From Lysobacter sp. ISL-50 (GTDB lineage: Bacteria; Pseudomonadota; Gammaproteobacteria; Xanthomonadales; Xanthomonadaceae): DNA of 64,000 nt. Shown piece by piece: positions 9,355 through 17,191 of the stretch. A program made the position numbers and the translations under genes. Location of the stretch: NCBI RefSeq assembly GCF_018612875.1, contig NZ_JAGGRI010000007.1, forward strand, positions 124,001-188,000, given 5' to 3'. Below the pieces are notes generated by a model, which saw only the letters and a program-made list of their open reading frames with translations, did no database searches and was not told where the DNA came from. Position 1 is the first letter of the stretch, and every line of letters begins with the position of its first letter.

Positions 9355-9388
9355 AAAAGCCCCGGCCGTTCGCGGTCGGGGCTTTTTG
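9355..9388 (+). terminator. Rho-independent terminator of the M16 operon
   Basis: AAAAGCCCCGGCC and GGTCGGGGCTTTTT form a GC-rich hairpin with a short loop, followed by a T-run, 85 bp after the second M16 stop codon. Confidence 0.88.
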
Positions 9389-9445
9389 GTTTTGGTCGCT
9401 GTTTGAGCGAAGCGACAACGTGAGCGTGATTCGCTTCTTCTCGCT

Positions 9446-9513
9446 CGTCATTCCCGCGTTTGGGCGCGATTCGCTCTTTTTTGCTCGTCATTCCCGCGTT
9501 CGCGGGAATGACG
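9446..9513. repeat. CGTCATTCCCGCG palindromic repeat
   Basis: A half copy of CGTCATTCCCGCG at 9446-9458 is followed by a full palindrome: 13-bp arms (9486-9498 and 9501-9513) around TT. The same core recurs at 50858-50960. The rest of the 354-bp gap between the M16 operon and the FMN reductase gene shows only the terminator and this repeat. Confidence 0.9.
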
Positions 9514-9623
9514 GCGTTGGTGCGAGTATTCCGACAGTCCGAATCCGAGTCCGAGCCTGAGCCAAAAAGCCCTCCCCTTCGCCACTGCTCGCGCATAATG
9601 CCCGCCTTGCCACGGAGGACCGT

Positions 9624-10253
9624 ATGTCTGCCGCCAGCCCGCTAGCCGATCCGCCCGCTGCCCCGCGTCTGCTCGCCTTCGCCGGCAGTCTGCGTTCGGG
9701 GTCTTACAACCGCCGCCTGATCCCGGTGCTGGTCGAGGGCGCGCGCGCCGCCGGCGCGCAGGTCACCCATATCGAATTGCGCGATTACGCGCTGCCGATC
9801 TACGACGGCGACATCGAAGCCGAAGGCCTGCCCGACAACGCCCGGCGCCTGCAGGCGCTGATGGCCGAACACGACGGCCTGCTGATCTCCACGCCCGAGT
9901 ACAACGGCTCGATGCCGGCCTTGGTCAAGAACACGCTCGACTGGATTTCGCGACCGCTCGGCGACGGACGCTCGGGCACCGCGCTGTTCACGGACAAGGT
10001 CGCCGGCATCGTCTCCGCCTCGCCCGGGCCGCTGGGCGGACTGCGTTCGCTGCTGGTTCTGCGCGACGCGCTGGCCAAGCTGGGCCTGATCGTGGTGCCG
10101 CAGCAGGTCGCGGTCGGTCAGGCCGGGGAGAAGCTGCTCGACTACGGCCAACTCGGCGACGAGCGCGCGCGCGAAGCGGTGCATCGCGTCGGCGCCGCGG
10201 TGGTGCGGCATCTGCACGTCTACAACCCATCCATCGCCGGAGCCCGCGCATGA
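9624..10253 (+). CDS. NAD(P)H-dependent FMN reductase family protein
   Basis: Cytoplasmic flavodoxin-fold oxidoreductase of 209 residues. The FMN phosphate loop is AGSLRSGSYNRRL near residues 21-33, and the flavin-contacting STPEYNGSMPALVKNTLDW is around residue 90. It resembles the ChrR/NfnB-type quinone and chromate reductases (FMN_red family), which protect against redox-cycling compounds. The next gene starts inside its stop codon (ATGA overlap), so the thioesterase is co-translated. Confidence 0.9.
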   Translation: MSAASPLADPPAAPRLLAFAGSLRSGSYNRRLIPVLVEGARAAGAQVTHIELRDYALPIYDGDIEAEGLPDNARRLQALMAEHDGLLISTPEYNGSMPALVKNTLDWISRPLGDGRSGTALFTDKVAGIVSASPGPLGGLRSLLVLRDALAKLGLIVVPQQVAVGQAGEKLLDYGQLGDERAREAVHRVGAAVVRHLHVYNPSIAGARA

Positions 10254-10747
10254 AAGGCCAGCAACGCGAATTGAACCTGCGCTTCCTCGCCCAGCCCACC
10301 GACGTGAACTACGGCGGCAAGGTCCACGGCGGCATGGTGATGAAGTGGATCGACCAGGCCGGCTATGCCGCCGCGGTAGGTTGGAGCGGCAAGTACAGCG
10401 TCACCGTCGCCGTCGGCGGCATCCGTTTCGTCGCCCCGATCCGCATCAGCGACTTGGTGACCGTGCACACCAAGCTGATCCTGACCGGCAACAGCAGCAT
10501 GCATTTCGCCGTCGATGTGAAAGCGCGCGACCCGGGCCTGGACGACGGCGAGCCGGAAGAGCGGCTGTGCACGCATTGCGTGATCGTGTTCGTGGCGATG
10601 GATCAGGTCGAGGGCAAGCCGACCGCGGTGCCGTCGTGGACGCCGGAGAGCGAGGACGACAAGCGTCTGGCCGAGTACGCGCTCAAGGTGATGGAGCTGA
10701 GCAAGGGCATCGAGGCTACGGTGGAGCGGTACGTCAAGGAAGGTTGA
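10250..10747 (+). CDS. Hotdog-fold acyl-CoA thioesterase
   Basis: A 165-residue acyl-CoA hydrolase of the YciA/BACH group. Hallmarks are DVNYGGKVHGGMVMKWIDQAGYAAA with the catalytic Asp on the hotdog helix, then GIRFVAPIRISDLVTV and the VEVKARD-type strand. It would release free fatty acids from CoA in the cytoplasm. The start overlaps the FMN reductase stop by 4 bp. A G-rich hairpin repeat follows the gene. Confidence 0.9.
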   Translation: MKGQQRELNLRFLAQPTDVNYGGKVHGGMVMKWIDQAGYAAAVGWSGKYSVTVAVGGIRFVAPIRISDLVTVHTKLILTGNSSMHFAVDVKARDPGLDDGEPEERLCTHCVIVFVAMDQVEGKPTAVPSWTPESEDDKRLAEYALKVMELSKGIEATVERYVKEG

Positions 10748-10764
10748 TTCGGCTGTTGCTGCTT

Positions 10765-10908
10765 CCCCCCCTTTGAAAAGGGGGGCAGGGGGGATTCGCT
10801 CTTAGCCGCAGTTGCCTGCGTCCCCACCCAAAGCAAATCCCCCGCGCTCCGATCGTTCCTCAGAAGCGAACCCCGCGCCGGGCGCTCGCCCCCTTTTTCG
10901 AAGGGGGC
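10765..10908. repeat. Poly-C/poly-G hairpin repeat pair
   Basis: Two small hairpins, CCCCCCTTT/AAGGGGGG at 10765-10785 and GCCCCCTT/AAGGGGGC at 10888-10908, flank a segment that carries AGGGGGGATTCGC and an inverted AATCCCCCGCG. The overall symmetry suggests one interspersed element filling the gap between the thioesterase and NlpC/P60 genes. Confidence 0.7.
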
Positions 10909-10926
10909 AATTCACAAGCCCACAAC

Positions 10927-10956
10927 GAAACAGGCCGCCCGAAGGCGGCCTGTTTC
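10927..10956 (-). terminator. Terminator of the first NlpC/P60 gene
   Basis: GAAACAGGCCGCC and GGCGGCCTGTTTC form a perfect 13-bp stem with a 4-nt loop, 27 bp downstream of the NlpC/P60 stop codon on the minus strand. Confidence 0.85.
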
Positions 10957-10982
10957 ATCGAATCGTCGATCGAGCGCGAAAC

Positions 10983-11738
10983 TCAGATCCCATCGACCCG
11001 GCGCGCTTCCATGAACTTGGCGCTCCAGTACCCGCTGTCCAGGCTGGACACGGTCACGTCCTTGCCGGTGCGCGGGGCATGCACGAAGCGGCCGTCGCCC
11101 AGGTAGATGCCGACATGGTCCACGCGACCGCGGCGGCCGAAGAACACCAGGTCGCCTTCGGTCAGCGAGTCGCGTTCGATCACTTCGCCGGTCTTGGCCA
11201 TCTCGCGCGAGACGCGCGGCAGTTCGATGCCCAGGGCGTTGCGGAATACGTAGCCGACCAGGCCGCTGCAATCGAAGCCCTGGTCGGGCGAGGTGCCGCC
11301 CCAGCGATAGGGTGTGCCCAGCAGGGCCAGGGCGCGTTGCAGCATGCCCTTGATCCGGCCCTGCTCGGCGACCGGCATGTCGGTCTTGCTCAGCTCCACG
11401 TCCTGACCCTGGCCCAGCAGGCGGTTCAGGTCGGTGGCGAGCATCATGGCGCGGTCGGAAAGGGTCATCGCCTCCGGCAGCATGTTGCTGGCGGTCGGCT
11501 CCGGAGCGTCGGCCGAGTCGTTACGCAGCGACGGGCCGCCCGGAAGGGCGCCGCCGGCCATCGACGAGCCGGCCACGCTGGTCGGCGCGGACTGGGCGAA
11601 AACGGGCAGGGCGCAAACCGCCAGCACGGCGGTCAGCACAAGACGTTGGGTAGCCCGGCCGGAGTGGCTCTGGGCGGTGTCGCGGGATGCTTGGGGGGTG
11701 GCAGCCTGGCGGTTGTGGCGAGTGGTATTGGTCGTCAC
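10983..11738 (-). CDS. C40 (NlpC/P60) peptidoglycan endopeptidase
   Basis: Exported cell-wall hydrolase of 251 residues that cuts the peptide stems of peptidoglycan. A long basic N-region precedes the signal helix RLVLTAVLAVCALPVFAQS. The C-terminal NlpC/P60 domain holds Cys157 in FDCSGLV, His in VDHVGIYLGDG and a third polar residue at VHAPRTG. A linker of about 80 residues separates signal and catalytic domain. A second NlpC/P60 lipoprotein gene lies 150 bp upstream on the same strand, so this is a paralogous pair. Confidence 0.93.
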   Translation of the reverse strand: MTTNTTRHNRQAATPQASRDTAQSHSGRATQRLVLTAVLAVCALPVFAQSAPTSVAGSSMAGGALPGGPSLRNDSADAPEPTASNMLPEAMTLSDRAMMLATDLNRLLGQGQDVELSKTDMPVAEQGRIKGMLQRALALLGTPYRWGGTSPDQGFDCSGLVGYVFRNALGIELPRVSREMAKTGEVIERDSLTEGDLVFFGRRGRVDHVGIYLGDGRFVHAPRTGKDVTVSSLDSGYWSAKFMEARRVDGI

Positions 11739-11887
11739 TTATTAATCACGAAGTCGTCACCGGTAGGGGACGATACCTTCGAAGAGCAAGAGGTTGGTTC
11801 AAATTTCGTTAGACGGTCGTTAACAGGTATGTGATTTTCCTCACATTTCTGACGAGTCTGAGACGGAAGCCGCATTCATAAAGGGTC

Positions 11888-12433
11888 TCAGTTCTTTCTG
11901 AGAACCCGTTTGGCGCCGCTGTAGTGATCGCGCCAGTAGGGGCCGTCGAGCCGGTCCAGGCGCACCGTGCCGCCGCTGCTGGGGGCGTGGACGAAGCGGC
12001 CCTCGCCGACGTAGATGCCGACATGGCTGACGTTGCCGGAGCTGCCGAAGAACACCAGATCGCCGGCCGCCAGCCGCATCGGGTCGATGCGCGGGCCCTG
12101 GTAACCGGCCAGATCGCGCGAGGTCCGCGGCAGGCTCAGGGCCAGCATGTCGCGATAGACGTAGTTGACCAAGCCGCTGCAGTCGAAGCCGCCGTCCGGG
12201 GTATTGCCGCCGTAGCGGTAGGGCGTGCCGACCAGGCTGAAGGCGCGCATCAGCACCGAATTGGCGGCGCCGGGGTTTTCCGGATCGACCTGCGGCCAGA
12301 CCCGGACGGGCTGGGACGGCGGCGGGCGGCGGACGATCTGCTTGCCCCCGCCGCAGGCCGCGAGCAGCCCGCACAGGGCCAGCCCCAGCAGCGCCGCCGA
12401 CCACGGCAGCGGCCCGCGCGCTGGCGCGGACAC
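11888..12433 (-). CDS. C40 (NlpC/P60) lipoprotein hydrolase, Spr/MepS-like
   Basis: Peptidoglycan hydrolase of 181 residues from a GTG start, anchored by a lipobox LAAC (Cys27). The catalytic triad region is Cys85 in FDCSGLVNYVYRD, then VSHVGIYVGEG and VHAPSSG. The size and lipid anchor match the Spr/MepS group. The start is uncertain: a second GTG lies at 12466, and an ATG at 12601 would overlap the divergent slyD start. I chose the GTG that gives a compact lipoprotein signal. An inverted repeat (CCGATAG/CTATCGG, 12469-12490) lies just upstream. Confidence 0.88.
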   Translation of the reverse strand: MSAPARGPLPWSAALLGLALCGLLAACGGGKQIVRRPPPSQPVRVWPQVDPENPGAANSVLMRAFSLVGTPYRYGGNTPDGGFDCSGLVNYVYRDMLALSLPRTSRDLAGYQGPRIDPMRLAAGDLVFFGSSGNVSHVGIYVGEGRFVHAPSSGGTVRLDRLDGPYWRDHYSGAKRVLRKN

Positions 12434-12599
12434 GGTGTTGCCGGGATAATGCGCGGCCTTCGTCACGGCCGATAGCTTGGCGGCTATCGGCGGCGGCGGC
12501 AAGACAATCCATGTGACCTTTTGTGGCGGCCCGCGCACATCGGCGCCGCCGTTACCTTTCCTGATCGCCCCGTGGGCGGTCATCCCAGCCGGACTTGCC

Positions 12600-13079
12600 A
12601 TGAAAATCGAAAAAGATCGCGTCGTGCGTTTCCACTACACCGTTTCCGAGCAGGGCAGCGAGCCGCTGGAAACCTCGGAAGGCCGCGATCCGCTGGCGAT
12701 CCTGATCGGCCACAACAACATCATTCCGGGCCTGGAGAAGGCGATGGAAGGCCACGAAGCCGGCGACAAGTTCGAAGTCGATGTGGCCGCGGCCGACGCT
12801 TACGGCGTGCACCAGGAAGGCCTGACCCAGCGCGTGCCGAAGAAGTACTTCAAGGACGCCAAGCTGTTCCCGGGCATGCAGGCGGTGCTCGAGACCAACT
12901 TCGGCCCGCGCGCGGTGACGATCCTGAAGATCGGCATGAGCGTGGTCGATGTCGATCTGAACCACCCGATGGCCGGCAAGGATCTGCATTTCGCGGTCGA
13001 GATCGTCGAGGTGCGTGAGGCGGTGGAGGAAGAGATCGCGCACGGTCACGTGCACGGCGACGGCGGCCACGCTCACTGA
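12600..13079 (+). CDS. slyD: FKBP-type peptidyl-prolyl isomerase SlyD
   Basis: Cytoplasmic prolyl isomerase and chaperone of 159 residues. The FKBP half (VRFHYTVSEQG, LIGHNNIIPGLEKAMEGHEAGDK) is interrupted by the insert-in-flap domain around residues 65-125, as in SlyD. The C-terminus ends in a short His-rich tail AHGHVHGDGGHAH that could bind nickel or other metals; it is shorter than in E. coli SlyD. The gene is single and ends at a strong terminator. Confidence 0.94.
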   Translation: MKIEKDRVVRFHYTVSEQGSEPLETSEGRDPLAILIGHNNIIPGLEKAMEGHEAGDKFEVDVAAADAYGVHQEGLTQRVPKKYFKDAKLFPGMQAVLETNFGPRAVTILKIGMSVVDVDLNHPMAGKDLHFAVEIVEVREAVEEEIAHGHVHGDGGHAH

Positions 13080-13130
13080 TAAGCGCGCGGCCGGGTGGGG
13101 CGATCGCGCCGCCGGCACTACCGCACGACG

Positions 13131-13161
13131 ACGGCCCGCGCGAGCGGGCCGTTCGTTTTTT
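13131..13161 (+). terminator. Terminator of slyD
   Basis: ACGGCCCGC, a GCGA loop and GCGGGCCGT form a 9-bp GC stem followed by a T-run (13155-13160), about 50 bp after slyD. Confidence 0.9.
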
Positions 13162-13279
13162 GCGCGGTGGCGATGCGGTCGTTGGGTTGTGGGTGGCGGG
13201 GGCTTGAAGGTCGATGTTTTCCTGATCGGTTCGCTCGCCTGATCCTCGAGTGGGTGGGGTTGGTCCCGGGGTGATCGAA

Positions 13280-13360
13280 GGGCGTCGGGGCTGAAGCCCC
13301 TCCCACAGAAGCTCCTCTCCCACAGAAGCCCTTCCCACAAAGTCCCTCCCATAGAAGCCC
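13280..13360. repeat. Decayed copy of the GGGGCTGAAGCCCC repeat family
   Basis: One arm GTCGGGGCTGAAGCCCCTCCCACAG is recognisable, followed by four degraded copies of its CTCCCACAGAAGC end. No opposite arm is present. With the slyD terminator it accounts for most of the 342-bp gap before the DUF418 gene. Confidence 0.75.
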
Positions 13361-13421
13361 TGACTGCATCATCGTCGCTCGTGCCACGGCCGCCGCCATT
13401 ACTCATACCGCCATCGATTCC

Positions 13422-14660
13422 ATGATCGCCGCCCCGCCCGAGTTCGCGCCCATCGCCGCACGCGAGCGCCTGCTCGCGCTGGATGCGCTGCGCGGGATCG
13501 CCCTGCTCGGCATTTTGCTCAGCAACGTGGCCAGCTTCGCCGGGCCGCTGGCGGAATTGAGCGAGGGCATCGATCCGAAGCTGAGCGGATCGGATTACTG
13601 GCTGTCGGCGTTCGTGTACGTGGCGATCCGCAACAAGTTCTGGACGCTGTTCGCGCTGTTGTTCGGCATGGGCTTCGCGGTGATGTTCGAACGCGCCCGC
13701 GACGCCGGCCGCGGTTTCGGCGCGATCTACCTGCGCCGCAGCATCGGGCTGCTGGCGATCGGCCTGATCCACGCCTGGCTGATCTGGGCCGGCGACATCC
13801 TGGTCACCTACGCCTTGAGCGCATTCGTGTTGCTGGCGCTGCGTTCGTGGTCGGGCTCGGGCTGGCTCAAGCTCGGCGCGGCGTTGTATCTGGGCACGAT
13901 CGCCTACTGGCTGCTGGTCGCCGCCGCCCTGGCCGTGCCCGGCGTGGCCCAGGGCGACGCGGCGGATCTGGCGCGCGCCCAGGCCGAACGCGCGGCGGAA
14001 GTCGCCGTGTACGCGCGCGGCGATTACTTCGCCGTTACCGGGCAACGTGTGCGCTTCTTCTTCGAGTCCACGATCGGCGGCTGGATCATGATGCTGCCGT
14101 TGTCGCTGGGCCTGTTCCTGATCGGCGCCGGGCTGGCGCGCGCCGGCCTCGTCGCCGATCCGCGGCGCCATCGCGCGCTGTTGCGCGAGTTCGTGCGTAT
14201 CGGCCTGCCCATCGGCGCGATGCTGACTCTCGCCAGCGTGATGATCGACAGCGCGCCGTCGCTGGCCTTGTACAGCGCGTCCTCGATTCTGGCGCAGACC
14301 CTGCACATGCTCGCGGGGCTGCCGTTGGCGCTGGCCTTGATCGCCGGCGTGTTGCTGCTGATGCAAGGCGGCGCGCGCTGGCCGCTGCGTTTCGCCCCGG
14401 CCGGGCGCATGGCCCTGAGCAATTATCTCGGCCAGTCGCTGATCGTGACCTGGGCGCTGTACCACTATGGCCTGAATCTGTGGGGACGCTTGTCCTATAC
14501 CGAACTGATCGCCGCCGCCGTGGTCCTGTTCGCGCTGCAGATGGCCGCGAGCGCCTGGTGGCTGCGGCATTTCCGCTTCGGTCCGCTGGAATGGCTGTGG
14601 CGCGCGTTCGCGTACTGGCGCCGGCCGGCGATGCGCAGCCCGACTGATGGGGAGGAGTGA
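13422..14660 (+). CDS. DUF418 family membrane protein (YeiB-like)
   Basis: Integral inner-membrane protein of 412 residues with around ten hydrophobic segments. The N-terminus RLLALDALRGIALLGILLSN is the typical opening of the DUF418/YeiB and acyltransferase-3-like membrane proteins. The C-terminal domain contains FAPAGRMALSNYLGQSLI, a DUF418 signature. Its role is not established; some members are linked to transport or acyl modification. It stands alone between slyD and two secreted proteases. Confidence 0.88.
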   Translation: MIAAPPEFAPIAARERLLALDALRGIALLGILLSNVASFAGPLAELSEGIDPKLSGSDYWLSAFVYVAIRNKFWTLFALLFGMGFAVMFERARDAGRGFGAIYLRRSIGLLAIGLIHAWLIWAGDILVTYALSAFVLLALRSWSGSGWLKLGAALYLGTIAYWLLVAAALAVPGVAQGDAADLARAQAERAAEVAVYARGDYFAVTGQRVRFFFESTIGGWIMMLPLSLGLFLIGAGLARAGLVADPRRHRALLREFVRIGLPIGAMLTLASVMIDSAPSLALYSASSILAQTLHMLAGLPLALALIAGVLLLMQGGARWPLRFAPAGRMALSNYLGQSLIVTWALYHYGLNLWGRLSYTELIAAAVVLFALQMAASAWWLRHFRFGPLEWLWRAFAYWRRPAMRSPTDGEE

Positions 14661-14759
14661 GTTCAGAGGAGTGGGGTCAGAGAAGTGAGTTCAGAGGAGT
14701 GAGGAGTGAGTAAAGGCCGCCAGCGGCTTCGCACTCACTCCTCACTCCTCTGAACTCAC
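14651..14759. repeat. Inverted repeat, GAGTGAGGAGTGAG family, second copy
   Basis: Perfect 27-bp arms at 14685-14711 and 14733-14759 match the element at 1310-1373. The left side also carries two extra partial copies of GTTCAGAGGAGTG (14651-14684), which suggests slippage or repeated insertion. It lies between the ends of the convergent DUF418 and M4 genes. Confidence 0.9.
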
Positions 14760-14800
14760 TCCTATTCGCGACCGCGAATGACGAAGCGCGCGGACAAAGG

Positions 14801-14824
14801 AACGGCCCGCTCGCGCGGGCCGCT
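14801..14824 (-). terminator. Terminator of the first M4 protease gene
   Basis: Read on the minus strand, AGCGGCCCGC and GCGGGCCGTT pair around a short loop and are followed by CCTTTG. It lies 40 bp after the M4 stop codon. Confidence 0.75.
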
Positions 14825-14864
14825 CCATGTCGCAGGTGTCGCCGGCATACGATGCCGCCAGGCC

Positions 14865-16664
14865 TCAGTTGACGCTGGCCGCGCTCCAGGCGCGGGCGAG
14901 GATCTTGTACTCGTTGGAGGTGCTGCCGTACAGATCGCCCGCCGCCTGCAAGGTCCAGGTGCGGGCCTGCGGGTAGGTGGTGCTGGAGACGAAGTAACGG
15001 GTCAGCGCGCGATAGAAGATCGCGCCGACCTTGTCGCGGCCGATGCCGACGATGGTGGTGTCGGTGTTGCAGACCAGTTGCGCCTTGGTGTAGCTGAAGC
15101 CGCTCGGCACGACCACGCCTTCGGAGGCCAGGTAGTTCACCCGGTTGAGCACGCCGGAGGTGTAGTGCGGATCGTAGGTGCCGCCCTGTCCGGTCTGCGA
15201 CGCGGTGAAGCCGCCGCTGGGGTAGCACACCTTGGACCGGCCGTCGGCATCTTGCTTGAACAACACGCGCAGGGCCTTCTTGTCGCCGGGATTGCTGATG
15301 TAGATCTCTTCGCCGATCAGATAGTCGCCCGGATCGTTGGCATTGGCGACGCTGAATTCGACCAGGGTGCCGAAGATGTCCGAGATACCTTCGTTGATGC
15401 CACCGGAGTCCTTGATGTTGTAGTAGCCCAGGCGCGCGGTCGCGCCGGTCACGCCGTGGGTCATTTCGTGGCCGGCTACGTCCAGGGCCACCAGCGGACG
15501 GTAGGTCACGCCGTCGCCGTCGCCGTAAAGCATCGCCGAGCCGTCCCAGTACGCATTGACCAGATTGGTCGGGCCGTAGTGCACGAAGCTCTTCACGCCC
15601 TTGCCGTCGTTGAAGATGCCGTTGCGGCCATGCACGGATTTGTAATAGTCCCAAGTGGCGGCGACACCGTAGTGAGCGTCGGTGGCGGCCGAGGCGCGGT
15701 CGGAGGTGGTGTTGTTGCCCCAGGTGTTGTCGGCGTCGCTGAACACGGTGCCGCTGGCGCTGCTGCGGTTGCCGGCGTCCAGGGTCTGGCCGCTGCCGCG
15801 GCTGGGATCGGTCATCTGGAAACCGCTGGCGACCGAATTGGTGACGATGCCGACGTTGCCCAGGGTCAGGGTCCGGCCGGTGCCGTTGGCGGCGGCGGAG
15901 TGGACGCGATCGTCTTCCTGCAGCAGCGCGCCGTTGCGCGCGTCGATGAAGTAGCTGATGTTGCCTGGCGCGGGATCGTCGCGGCGATCGCCGAGCACGT
16001 CTACCTGATAGGCCAGGGTCGGTTCGACGGCGCGCGCGAAGACCACTAACTGGGTCGAGGCGACCGAAGTCACCGTGCCGTCGAACGCGGCGCCGGCTTC
16101 GATCCGCGCCTGTTCGGCGCTGATCTTCGGCGCGATGTCGGGGCGGCCGAAGGTGCGCATGTTGTCGCCCTGGGTGATCGACTTGAGTTCGCCGTTCTGC
16201 GAATGCACGACGAAGTCGCCGCCGACCACCGGCAGGCCCAGGTAGCTGCGCTCCATGCGCACGTGCTCGGTGCCGTCGCGGTCGATCATCACGTCGCGGG
16301 CGACGAAGGCGTCGGCCTGCACGCGATGCACTTCCTGCGCCGCCGCGCCGGACAGCAGGCCGCGCGCGCGGTGGGCGGCGGGCGATGCGTCGGCCTGTGC
16401 CGGCGATTCGGATGAAGCGACCAGATCGCTGCCTGGACGCGCGCCGGGCGCGCTGGCGATCGCGCCGAAGGCGGAATGACGGGGCGCGACGGCCGAGGCG
16501 ATTGCGGGCGCGGTGGCGTTGGTCGCGGCGACGCCGGATGGTGCCGTTGCCGAAGTTTGGTGCGACAGCGATTGCGTCGGACCCGAACCCGAGCCGACTT
16601 GGGTCGACAGAGCGACGAGCGCGGCGACCACGGCCGTGCTCAGCACAGCGGTCTTGAGTTGCAT
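14865..16664 (-). CDS. Secreted M4 (thermolysin-like) metallopeptidase
   Basis: Exported zinc endopeptidase of 599 residues, probably secreted for protein degradation. Order: signal peptide (1-25), an FTP/PepSY-type propeptide (MIDRDGTEHVRMERSYLGLPV, then LAYQVDVLGDR, SYFIDARNGALL), and an M4 catalytic domain. The zinc motif HEMTH is at residues 399-403 with Glu425 in GGINEGISD, and the active-site His is in YDPHYTSGV. The C-terminus ends at the catalytic domain, without a PPC or P-proprotein extension. A paralogue lies immediately upstream on the same strand. Confidence 0.95.
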   Translation of the reverse strand: MQLKTAVLSTAVVAALVALSTQVGSGSGPTQSLSHQTSATAPSGVAATNATAPAIASAVAPRHSAFGAIASAPGARPGSDLVASSESPAQADASPAAHRARGLLSGAAAQEVHRVQADAFVARDVMIDRDGTEHVRMERSYLGLPVVGGDFVVHSQNGELKSITQGDNMRTFGRPDIAPKISAEQARIEAGAAFDGTVTSVASTQLVVFARAVEPTLAYQVDVLGDRRDDPAPGNISYFIDARNGALLQEDDRVHSAAANGTGRTLTLGNVGIVTNSVASGFQMTDPSRGSGQTLDAGNRSSASGTVFSDADNTWGNNTTSDRASAATDAHYGVAATWDYYKSVHGRNGIFNDGKGVKSFVHYGPTNLVNAYWDGSAMLYGDGDGVTYRPLVALDVAGHEMTHGVTGATARLGYYNIKDSGGINEGISDIFGTLVEFSVANANDPGDYLIGEEIYISNPGDKKALRVLFKQDADGRSKVCYPSGGFTASQTGQGGTYDPHYTSGVLNRVNYLASEGVVVPSGFSYTKAQLVCNTDTTIVGIGRDKVGAIFYRALTRYFVSSTTYPQARTWTLQAAGDLYGSTSNEYKILARAWSAASVN

Positions 16665-17142
16665 TCGATTGGACCCCTACAAGGTGGATGGAATGTGGTT
16701 GCGCACGTCCTCGCGAATGCGCGCAAGACAGCTCTCCCGGAAGCAATGGGAGACTCATCGGCGTTGGATGCATGTTTCTTATGTGCCTGTGAGCGTTGAA
16801 AACCATATGCCTGCGCCAGCGATGCAGGCAGCGAAAACCAGCGCATCGCGTCACACAATCGCGCGCGCTAGTTCGCAAGGCGTCACAGAACTTCATCAAG
16901 GCGTAAACACGGCGTCGTAAAGGCGGGCATCGCGATGCGCGAACGCGCTAAGGCGGCCGAGGCATTGGCTGCAACAACGCAACGGAGCGTTTGCGTGGAC
17001 GAATGCATGCACGATGCGGGAGCTCGCGGTTCGCGCGATTTCGGTCGCGATCGGTCTGATCGATGTCGCGGCGGTCAACGAAATCGGGCGAGTCCGTGAT
17101 TTCAGCGACGAAGCCGGGCATTGCGGCGACACGAGCCCGCGC
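16665..17142. other. Intergenic region between tandem M4 genes
   Basis: No supported gene on either strand. It should hold the promoter of the downstream M4 gene. GC content is lower near 16740-16930 than in the genes. No clear operator or RNA was seen. Confidence 0.6.
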
Positions 17143-17170
17143 AAAAAAACGGCCCGCGATGCGGGCCGTT
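17143..17170 (-). terminator. Terminator of the second M4 protease gene
   Basis: On the minus strand AACGGCCCGC and GCGGGCCGTT form a 10-bp stem with a 3-4 nt loop, followed by a seven-T run. It is 22 bp after the stop codon. Confidence 0.92.
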
Positions 17171-17191
17171 TCGGTAACGCCTATGGATCGG

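Noticed and set aside
12434-12601. ATG at 12601 as start of the second NlpC/P60 gene
   Set aside because: It would overlap the slyD start, and the extra residues precede the lipoprotein signal without family similarity.
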